A program made the position numbers and the translations under genes. The notes below the pieces were generated by a model that saw only the letters and a list, made by a program, of their open reading frames with translations, had not been told where the DNA came from and ran no database searches. A stretch of DNA of 64,000 nt, from positions 188,001 through 252,000 of the forward strand of contig CAIIXF020000004.1 of assembly GCA_903813345.2 (NCBI GenBank), given 5' to 3'. The DNA is from Owenia fusiformis. Taxonomy: Eukaryota > Annelida > Polychaeta > Sabellida > Oweniidae. Positions 33,801 through 45,800 of this stretch are shown here, piece after piece. Within the stretch, counting starts at the first letter, position 1. The number at the start of each line of letters is the position of its first letter.

Positions 33801-36800
33801 GTTTTGATTGTTTTGTGTAAAATTGTGTTGTTCTTCGTCCATTATGGGTTGTGTTTTGGTTTTGTTGTTTTATTATTTGGTTGTGCCAAATTGTGTTGCG
33901 TATATTTGACAATTGGTTGTGTTTTCGGAGGTTAAACTAAGGTTGTAGTATTGGGTTGTGTCGTATTGTGTTGTTGGCTTGTAGTTGGGTTGTGTCTGGT
34001 TGTTTATTTAGCCTGGTTTCGAGTTGTGCCTTATTGTGTTATGTTAATTTTAAAATGCGTTGTGTTATGTTGTGATTTTGTTATGCTGGTCGGGGGGCAG
34101 GTTGTGCCCAGTCAGGTTAGGTATCTGGTTGAGTCCGATTGTGTTATGTGGTTGGTTGTGCCTGATCGTTAAATGAGGGGTGGTGGCGGGATGTGCCCGA
34201 TTATGTTAAGATAGGTGGTCGGTTGTGCCTAGTCGGGTGAGTTTATTTGGTTGTGTTCGGTTGTGTTGTGTGATCTCTCTGTGTTGGGGTTTTAGTTTGG
34301 TTGTTCCTATCCGTCTGGTCTCTGTATCTGTCTTCAGTAAACCTAAAATAAGAATACTGCAATGTTCCATGGTGGCGTTTTTTAATTACAGGTCGTGTAG
34401 ACCATTCTTGCTTGACTAGCAAAACATTGACTTTCGGACGTTTGCGGCATTTCGCCTTTTACATCATATACTTTAATCCTAGAATACTTACAATATTTTA
34501 CCATACCGTAAGCCTATTCATTTGGCCATTCAATCGTAAACTAAATTTTGTCTTGAAAAAGTAAATTTTCCAGATTTGTTGAAATTTCTACCAGAATTTG
34601 TCTGCTCCCCCTCCGTTCAATTTCTACGATCACCGGCCATGGGATTGAATAGAAACTCACTCCATGTCAAAATACAAATGGCTACAACCAATAACAACAG
34701 TCAATAACATTTAGATATCTTATAACAACAGACAGGGCCGTCCATATATTCATCCCATTGAGTTAGCTTCATTCCCCGTTTCAGTTAGCTTCATTCCTAC
34801 GTCATCACTAACTTCAGTTAGAGTCATTCTAAGTGAAGCCGTTTTCTTTCAATTTCTCTAATATCGAGGGTGCGTGAGCCTTTATTTGTGGTTGTTTACA
34901 ATCATATCTTTATTAGTTTGCATGGCGAAACTTTTGGGATCAAGATTCAGCTTGGTTTGGCTGTAATTGGAGATTTATCGAAAACGAACGAATTTTGTCC
35001 ACCATCTTGAATGAAGCTAACTGCAGTTAGAGTCATCCAGTTGTGGAACAGTGAAAGTGATATGAGAGCATGTTGTACATTTAGTGAAAGCAGTGAATAT
35101 TACCTGATTGCTCATTGGATACATCTACCTTGGTGCTGCCATCTACAGGATCCCCTGGGGATTTATTGAGCAACTATGGAGAATAAAGCGGTTATTAGTT
35201 TCTGTTTATTTTAAAACCAAAACAAAACTATTACATATAACTGATACACAAGGTCTAGTAGATGTTTTTATTTCAAAATATTCCTCAGCACATTTCATTA
35301 ACATGACCAGTTATGAAAGTTCAGTATTATATATGTTTTTCAAAAGGATTGATAAGATACATGTAGTATTGATAAATTTCAACAATTATTTTATTAGACT
35401 AGTACAACCAAATTTTAACTCATATAGTAGACATTTATATTAAAATATACAAAGATATTTGGCCAATTAGAAAACTGAAAAACACTAGAGAACAAATTAA
35501 TAAAAATGTAAGTCTCCCTGATGGTGTCATCGAAATTGACATTGTGTACATTACTCAATCACAGTCATAGTGATGGTTAGTCGCATATGTTGACAATTCA
35601 AAATATGATATTTGAACACCTACCATCTTTATGTAATGTTGGAGTTCATTTTGCTTCAACTCATGATCATCAAACTTCTGTGTCATATCATCGTACTGCT
35701 CTGTAAGTGTGTTGTCATGTATGGAAGATGTCTCACTGATGGGACCTGTGCTGACACCTGGAGGTATGTCACCAGTATCACTTTTGCCATCAACTGAAGT
35801 ATAAATAATTGCGAAAATGTTAATTATTACCACGGCTAATCAATGTTTAAATGTTTCAAACAAAAATATTATGGATTGAATATAGAATTTCGGAATCTAC
35901 TCACTGTTGCTACAGTCGCTCTCTTGTAGAAGAGGCTTGAAAGTGTCTTGACCTTGACCTCCAATATGACTTCTATGCTGTTGAGTATTTGTATTATACA
36001 AATATGCCTGACTGTTCTGTATATTAGGAGTATGAAGTAACTGAGCTCCTGAATAATTTGTATGACCTTGAACATTTCTGTTGGTGGTGGCGGCCATCTT
36101 GTCATGACCAACCACATGTTGATTATAACTTCCATCACTGGCCCTCTGTGATGTCACTGTGTTATGTTGAGTTCTGGAAGTATTTCTTAGTTGGTTATAA
36201 CTAGAGTTCATATTAAGTTGAGATGATTGAGATCTTGCTGATGGGAGGTTTCCAATTTCTGATCCATCACCACTTGGAATGTTGGCATTATTTGCTATTA
36301 GGCTCGAGTTCATGGGGGTTGTAGTATAATTATTGACCCAAGTATTGTTTGATCTTTGTGCTTCAGCTTGAGATCTGTCTCCTGTGCCTTGTGAATGATA
36401 AGCACTGGCTGGTATTTGACCTTGGTTTTGATTTGTTGGTAGTTTTTGACCTTGCATTTGATTGGATGGAAGAAGATGACCTTGAACCTGATTGGATGAG
36501 AGTCTTTGTCCTTGATTTTGACTGGCTGACATCGATGTTGTCATGGCAACATCAGAGCCATCTCCATTACCATACTGTGTATGAACAGGATTGTTCCTGG
36601 GGTGCATGCTACCAACTCCAACCCCTCTTGGTTGCTCTGGTAGACTGAAATACAATACATTTGATCTTCATGTTAAAGTAAATGCATGTTCATTAATAGA
36701 ATGGAATCAGTGGAAAGCTATATACATCTATACTGTCCTCAAAATGAAGAGAAATAGGTCTGGTGTAGAAATACAATTACTAAACCTGTGGGAAGAAAAA

Positions 36801-39800
36801 CCTGTTTACTCTCCTTACAATGAAAATCTGAATTAAAAGTATTCAAATCGTTTTGCAATGCATGAACAGACTCAGATTCTTGCCAAAGTTAAAAGTTCAT
36901 ATCTAAATCAAATGCAGGAATTTCTCGAAAGCAAATTATTGTGTAGTTTACCTCTGCAGGAATCTGGCCATGTGGTCCCCATTTACACCTGGGACATTGA
37001 GAGAAGCTCCTGTGGTCATTTGTGATTGGTTATTTATCTGTGATGTCACAATGCGGCTTTGAGATGTGACAATATTGCTATTTGATGTCACAATGGGCCT
37101 GTTGCTATGGACACTTACGGAGTCAAGGTTGCTTTCTCTACCAGGACTTGTGTAAACTGGAGCCCCGCCACCAAGAACCTGACCACGATCCTAGAATAAT
37201 TGAGTGAATTAAGTGTAATAAAACTAGACTCAACAGACTAGATGCAAGTAGAAATAATCTTGATTTACGTAATTAAATAATCAGTCAATGTGATGTCATA
37301 TTTGAAATCTATGTGTAAAAATACATCTTGAAATGTGGTTTCAAAAATTGTTTATTAACATTCAATTTTTTTTGAAAATGTGTATTCTAGTTCGAGGAGA
37401 TTCCCCATAGACCCCATGTTACAAAATCACAAAAAGGGAAATATCTTTTCTTGTATTGGACAGATATTTTCTTTTACTGGAGATATTTTATTAGATACAT
37501 ATGAGTGATATGAAAGTTGATGCACTGAACTGATGAATATTCAAGTGAAAGGGAACTCTACTATTCCCGCCATGCTATCTGACCTGAATTAATCGCCTGG
37601 TGGTGAAACTGGTAACTACCTACTTGCATCTAAGTTATTAAGATCTCATAAGATGACGATCCGAAGACCTTTCAGATGAGGGGCTTCAATATCCCTATCA
37701 GAAAATATCATGGGATAATGATGATATCTCAACAACAGTTTACTTACTGGAGAATCAGTTGCACCTAATAGCAACATGGCTTCATTAACATGGGAGTGCA
37801 TCAGATTCTGTAGTTTTGCTGCTATATTTCTCTTCTGCATGTCTATCTGTCTGTTTTGAGCTTTTAATGAGGAAATTTCAGCCAGAGATTCAGTTAATCT
37901 GAAATATAAATATTCTCAAAAACTTCATATTTTATGTATTGAATCCATTCACGGGAAGAATCAGGAGAATATGTAAACTTTAAAGGCCGGTTTTAAACTT
38001 GCTAGCAACTCTCATTAAAATATCAGGGTACACCCATACTTTAACATGGTATAGAAACCCAGGATAAGTAAGTAACAGCACTGCTATATACTCAATTTTG
38101 ATTGGCTAATCTTGGGGACTTTTCAATTTGAAAAATGTTATTTCTCTTTTTAAATGTCATATCACAACCAAACAATTTGAAGCAATACATTTTCTCAATC
38201 AATATGAAATTTGAGAAAATCGACCAGCTCTGTGGAAATTTTTATTTTGGATGTTCCATTAATCTGCTTCCTATTTATATCCCATGTCCCTCTTTAAGTA
38301 TATCCATTTAGAGAACCATTGTATACTTTCCAAAATCAAATCTATTCATTGGAGGAATCATGAAAATAACGATTTCTTGGGTTATCATTTGGTATGAGAA
38401 ATAATTTGAAAGGTTTCCTTAAGTTTTGATAGGACAGGAGCCTATATGTACTAACCTGTCATCATACTGCTGAATTTGTTGCCTAATATGGGCATCTTTG
38501 CGTCTCATCTCTTCATGGAACTGTTGGAGCTGAGATTCCATTTCTCGACTATGACGCTGCGTTAATTCTACGACGTGTTTCCTGTGGACTTCCTGTAGGT
38601 CTGCCTCAACTGCTGCCATCTTTTGGTGAGCATCTTCTAACTTTTGGGAAATCTACAATGCATTATGGGATGTTCGGAAGAACCATGACATGAACTTCAA
38701 ATTTTTCAACAGAATGTATGTTAGATGAACTGTTTTCAAATGCAAAAATATATAAAACTGTAGCAACTGAACAAGAAATAAAGTAAAGAGGTATGAGAGC
38801 AATGCATTAAATCGTACAAAAATAGAAGAAAATCAGAGAATCTTTCTAATTCTCAGAAACAAAAAACACGAAAGAAGCATGAACAGATAAGACTTCAAGC
38901 AGATGGCCAGCAAATGATTAACTTATATAAAATACCTCTTTCTCAAGTTGGGCTTTCATATCCATCTCAAGTTTCCTCTTGCTGCTTTTCAACCTTGCAT
39001 CCATTAAGCCAAGCTCAACCTTTAAACTCTCCTGAAAATATTCAAGTACTTTAAAATGTTGTCAAAAAATTGATGCTCATATAATATCATTGCATTGCAC
39101 AACTATTGCATATATTAAGAAATCAATAGTAAAAGGTTCTAAAATAAAAATTCCTTCCAATTTCTTCTTGACCCGAACTCATTTATCTTGAAGCATCAGC
39201 ATATAAAATTTGAACCAAATTGGTCCATTGTTATTTGGTTTATAAAAGATTACATTTCTTCTTGAGCAGAACCCCTTTAACTCTAAGCATCAGCATATAA
39301 AATTTGAACTTAATTCTCTCATTTTACAAACAGATAGGATGCTATATTGCTACACTTTTTAAGACTTTCTTGAAAACTAATTGATTTGCCACTCAAGGAT
39401 TTCCATTTCTAGCGAAGACTTGATTTGGGTTGAATTTGCCAAAGCTTAGATGATATAAACATGGGATCTTACCTTATCTCTGCTGAGAGTATCAAACATG
39501 GGATCTTACCTTATCTCTGCTGAGACTATCAAAGTCCACTTGCAGCTGTCTGTACTGATTCTGAACTGCAGCTAACTGCTGTTTACTTTCATCTGATGCC
39601 CTTTGCTGTTCATCAACCCTGTCCTTTAAAAATGACAAATCCCATAATGCACCAAATGGAGCAGTTGACAATTTATCCCATCATGCATAAATGGACAGAC
39701 ATATCCCATAATGCACCAATGGTGCAGGTGACATATCATGATACATCAACGGAGCAAGTGACACAATTATTGTTGCCAGAAGCCAAAAACTTAAGATGCA

Positions 39801-42800
39801 GAAAGTAAGCTATTTTGATTTGATTGCTTTAAGAATTTCACTCTGAATAAAATGGTTTTAATGAACTGTGATTCGGATTTTCCCAAAATGCCGTGGTCAT
39901 AAGTTTTGTTTCAAACATTTAATTAATCAATTCGAAAAAAACTCAGAGTGCCGACAGTAAGTTTTCACCTTGCCACATTTTCCACTCAACTAAAGGGCAT
40001 ATACCTGGACTTAGAGCATTTAACTGTTCCAAAGGGCTACCTGGACCATGGATCAAAAGGACAAAACAAAACTATTTTTACCTGTTCTTTCTTGAGGACT
40101 TGTATCTGCATAGTAGTAATCTCATCTATCTTCGAGACAAATTCTTTCTCCTTTTCTGCCCAACCGGCTCGTTCCTGAAATTTTTGTTTTTGAAAATCTG
40201 GTATGTTCACTCATTATAGGCAGAATTAGTTCAATCAAAACTTCTCTTATGTTGAATTAAACGCTCATGCGCTGTTACCCCACTTTGTTCCTTACTCACT
40301 CTGTAGCTTCTCGAGTCTCAATGCATGCACTGTGCAAGACCGGGTGGATCCGTAAGCGTCTTCTGCTGTTAACTCCCGCCCATTATGGAAACCATAATGA
40401 GACACAACGCATGCACAGAGAACAAGCTAGAGTGGTAGAAACAAGATGTCGAATTAATGAGGCAACCATGCAGCACTGCTTCGCAACCATATCCATCTGG
40501 AGCATCTCTCTGCTACTGCTCCGATTTCTGTACTTGCTCTTTTCCTCTTGGTAGATGGCATTCCAAGGGATTTCAGCATCCAAGTCACTGACTTCCCGGC
40601 AAATCCTCTACATCCTACTTCCACAGGAAAGCTGTGGGCTTTCCAACCGTTCTGCGTTGCCTCTGTGATGATGTCCTCATATTTTGATTGTTTTATCTCG
40701 TGGGAAATCTCCATCCTTTCTTCCCATGGGACAGTAAGTTCTACTAAGATAACACACCTCCTGTTGTCTGATGTAATGACAATATCTGGTCTTAGTGTGG
40801 TGGTAGCTATCTCTTGGGGGAATACTAACTTCTTGCCCAAATCAACTCCGATTTTCCAGTCAGTTGCAGTCTGAAGGATTCTTGGTAACTTGATTGGCTT
40901 CTGTTGTTGGGGTCCTTTACTCTCACCTTCTCTTAGGAAAGACGTCCATTGTGCTGTCTCCTTTACTTGTGGGCTGGCTTTGCAAGTAATAATGTTGTCT
41001 ATTTGTCTGACTATTTCTCTCAGAACCTGGTCATGCCTCCAAGTGTAGCGGTGTTCTCCTAGTGCAACATTACATGAGCTCAGGATATGCTTTAGAGAAG
41101 CAGGCTGATCTTTGCAAAGAGTACACGTCGGGTCTTCGATCATACCCCACAATGAAAGATTACATGGTGTGGGAAGTGTGTCACTGAGAGATTTAAGGAG
41201 AAAGGCTAGAGATGTCTCAGATGTCTGTAACAGATCTTTCCCAGTTAGCCTTCTGCCCACTACTGCCTCCCAGTTGAGCCATGCCCCCTGCTTGGCCATT
41301 CCAGTGGCCTTGACTAATCTTGACTCCTCCTCAGATTTCCTTATTTCACCAGTGACCATCTTCCTTTTCTCTCTTGCATCTGCTTTTGACCATGGGACTC
41401 TCCCATAACTCCCAAGTCCTCTTCGTCCTTCTGCAACTGTTCCTACAATATCGCTCTGCCTGAGTCTGCCTTCTGCATTGGTGATTGCTGTCTGGGCAGA
41501 CCATTTCCTCGTTCTTGATGTTGTCGCTTCCGTTGATCTAGCTGTTGGATCTTTTGAATCTCTAAGAAGCATTGCTGTTCGTACTTTTGTCACCTTAAAC
41601 TCTTCGACTATGGAGGAGGTGGGGATTGCAGCTGGAGATGAAGTGCTATAAAGGTTGACTGCACTAAATGACTTAGGGACTCCTTTCCATTTCCGAAGAA
41701 ATTTGCTGGCGGTCCTTTCTAAAGCTTCAATTGCCGTCATGGAGAAGTCATACATTGTGAATGGCCAATTCAACCTAGGGATGACTCCGTACTGGAAGCA
41801 CCAGATCTTAAGCTTTCCAGGTAGTGAAGTCTTGTCGATAGTTTTCATCCAGGTTATAAGTTGGCATAATGTATCTGCTATGTGTGTCTTGTCGTTCAGG
41901 TTGTGGTCAAACCATTTCCCAAGGCATTTGATAGGATTCTCGTTGATAGTAGGAATGGTCTCTCCCTGCATTGTAAACTTGCTGTCTACTATTTTACCTT
42001 TCTTCAAGATAAGGCTTCTAGATTTCTTGGGCTTGAATGTTAATCTACCCCAAGTAGCAAGTTCTTCCAAACGAGAAAGAACCCATCTCATCCCAATTTC
42101 TTGGCATGTCATGGCTGTTATGTCGTCCATGAAAGCTCTGCAAGGTGGATGGCGTGTTCCACCAGATGCTACTGGACCCCTGCATTCCTTTGCTGCATCA
42201 GTAAGCAAGATATTCATGGCTGCAACAAACAAGATCACTGACACAGAACAACCAGCCATGATGCCCTTCTCAAGGCGTTGCCAGTCAGACGTGATGTCAC
42301 CTGCAGAAAACCGCATATGTAGTCCTCCAAGGTGTAGTTTAACCAGTGTTGTTACGTCAGGTGGTATATGATAATGTTCAAGAGCAGTATAAATCAGCTG
42401 ATGGGGCACACTAGGATAGGCCTTGGCTAGATCCAACCATACAACAGAGAGATCTTTCTTCTCTTTCTTGGCTTCCCCAATCAGCTTGGTAATAGCTGCT
42501 GTATGCTCAACGCAGCCGGAAAAGCCTGTAATTCCGCCCTTTTGAACAGAAGTGTCGACATACTTGTTCTTCATGAAAAAGTTGGTGAATCGTTTGGCTA
42601 TTATAGCCCAGAAGATCTTGCCTTCAACACTTAGTAGGGAGATTTCTCGAAAATGGTCGAGAGAACTTGAATTCTCTTCCTTGGGAACAAAGCAGCCCTC
42701 TGCTATCAGCCATGAATCAGGGATTTCTTTCTTTGTCCATAAAACCTGCATGAGTCTTGAAAGTCGTAGGGTCAGTAATGGGCAGTTCTTGTAGATCTTA

Positions 42801-45800
42801 TAGGTTAGCCCACTTGGACCAGGTGCTGAGCCAGATCTGCCTTTCTTTATGACTTGTTGGACTTCAGTCAGCTTGATTTGTGTTGTGTCAAACTGGTGTT
42901 CAGGTAAAGGGGCAGGTGAAATGTTGGGTTTGTCTGTCAAGGGCTCATTTCGTCTTGGATCTGTATGGGCTGCTTTCACACTTGCATTCATTTCTTCTTT
43001 GGTGCATTGCAAGTTTCCAGATTTTGGTTTACCTAAGAGATCGCCAACAAACTGGAAAGGGCTCTTGAAGAACTTACTCCTAACTTTCCTCTTTTCAGAC
43101 CTCTTCTTCCTCAAGTTGTCAGCTTTCCTGAGAAGCAAAAGTCTTCGTCTTAAGTCATCTCTCAAACGCCTAAGACCTTCTTTCTCGAAATGGCTAGCTT
43201 TGAGATAGGCTTTCTTTAATCTTCTAAGGTCTTTCCGGATGTTGCCTATTTCCATCTGTCTTCTGCTGGGCCCTCTCTCACTCTGAACTCCATCGACCCT
43301 TTCTTCAAGTCCAAATCTGTCCATGCATATGTCATATACTATGATTGTCATCACCTTGACTTTCCTCTTGGCATCTCCCTTCAAGGTATTGTTGAGAATT
43401 TGCTCCAAGTCAGTATCCAGGTTTTTCCACTCAGAACTTGATGCTGGTGGTAGCTTAAGCTTTGGCTTTCTTTCTACAACTGGTGCTTGCACTGCTACTT
43501 CCTGCACTCTAGTGGTCACCTCTTCCTCTACAGGGACTACCTGGACACTGTGGTTGTTTACCGGGTCTGGGTTGTCTCTCGTCTCACGAGGGGTATTCAC
43601 CTCTCTGCGTTGTGTTGGAATTGGTGAGCACTTCGTTTTGCCTTGATGTATTCTCACGCCATGCCAGTTTTTGAAAGTTCTTCCGCAACAATAAACTATG
43701 ACAGAAGTTGCCTAAATTTAGTTATATTTGTTCTGATTTGATTCATGAAACTTACTTATATTGCAAAATAATTTCACAACATGAGAAAATAAAAGAATGA
43801 CCATAATGACGCCTTCTAGTGGTAGTTACCTGGTTCAAAGTCGTCTGCAAACTTTCCGTTTGCTTCTCAAGGTGTTGGCGGCCATCTTGTGCCCGATCTC
43901 TCTCTGCCTCGATACGACGTATCCGCTCCTGTTCAGACTCAAGCAATGTGACTAACTGACCACGTTCTTGGTCAAGCTTTTCAATCTGAAATAAATGATG
44001 AAGGTTTAGTCTTTCTTCTTTCAAAAATATCAAATCATATATGCATTAATTGTGAAGTTAAGAGAAACTTAATTTTCCTGCCATTGGGCAGTTTTCCTGT
44101 TTTTCTTGTGCAATGTGGGACATTTTCTGCTTTTGTATACTGTACTTACATAGGACTGTTTTTCCTGCTCAATGTGGGACATTTTCTCCCGTTCTGCTGC
44201 AACTTGTCTCATTGCATTTGCTACTTCTTCCTCAAAACCTTTGACCATCTGAAAACATAGCAATTAGTCATTAATTGCTGAAAACATAGCAATTAGTCAT
44301 TAATTGCTGAAAACATAGCAATTAGTCATTAATTGCTGAAAATATAGCAATTAGTCATTAATTGCTGAAAATATAGCAATTAGTCATTAATTGCTGAAAA
44401 TATAGCAATTAGTCATTAATTGCTGAAAATGTAGCAATTAGTCATTAATAGCTGAAAATATAGCAATGAGTCATTAATTGCTGAAAATGTAGCAAATAGT
44501 CATTAATTGCTGAAAATATAGCAATTAGTCATTAATAGCTGAAAATATAGCAATTAGTCATTAATTGCTGAAAATATAGCAATTAGTCATTAATTGCTGA
44601 AAATATAGCAATTAGTCATTAATTGCTGAAATATCTTTATTTGTTTTACCTTCTGGTGATCTTTCTGGACTTGCTCTGCTAATTTCTTTTCAGCATTTAA
44701 TTTTTCTATCATTTCCTGTTTCTCCGCTTCATGACGTTTCCATCCTTCGACAACTTTCGCCAATGTCTAAAAACCATATACAGAAAATACATTTAAACAA
44801 TATTCTCTCTTAAGACTGCACATTAACCAAAGATCACACATATCACCCTTGGTATACGCAGCTAACGAAAATTGACCGGTATGGGTCAAAAGCTGGACCG
44901 GTACGGGTTAACGGTTTTATTTGAATTTAAAACAGCCATAACTTGCTCAATATTGACTTCCTCGTGTCTTATTTGAAATATATGATGCCTCCCGATGCTT
45001 TTAAGTACCCCAATTTTTTACAGATTTTTAAACGGACCAAAACTCTCTAAATGCGCATTTACGCTCTTTTCTCTGTCTCATTTTCAGGATAACTTTTATT
45101 TAGTACTTCTATTTTTCCCCATCAAGGTATGATAAAAATGACATGCTATTTACATCTTGTTAGTTTCAATGACGCGCCTTTGATTTTATAAAAAATGCCA
45201 GGTGTAACACACATGTATAAAGATTCCTAAATTATGTTCATGCTATTGCCCCGAACCGGTCCGTCTCCTCGCTGCAAGCAGGATGAAATTCTTTGTCACA
45301 AAGTTTGGCATTTTATATAAAATCAAACGCGCGTCATTGAAACTCACAAGATGTAAATAGCATGTCATTTACATCATACCTTGATGGGGAAAAATAGATC
45401 TTATATGTTAGAAGTACTAAATAAAAGTTATCGTGAAAATGAGACAGTCGTTCTCGAGAGAAAAGAGCATAAATGCGCATTTAGAGAGTTTTGGTCCGTT
45501 TAAAAATCTGTAAAAAATTGGGGTACTTAAAAGCATCGGGGGGCATCATATATTTCAAATTAGACACGAGGAAGTCAATATTGAGCAAGTTATGGCTGTT
45601 TTAAATTCAAATAAAACCGTTAACCCGTACCGGTCCAGCTTTTGACCCGTACCGGTCAATTTTCGTTAGCTGCGTATACCAAGGGTGCATATAATATGTT
45701 GAATATAATCTCAGGAAAATTGAAAATTAGCTTATCTTTAAACATGATTTTACTCCTTTTTCAGCAGGGCTTGCAGATTTTTTGATTTCATTTGATTGCA

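Noticed and set aside
44249-44640. CRISPR-like regular array
   Set aside because: The units are directly contiguous with no unique spacers, and the DNA is animal; it is a minisatellite.
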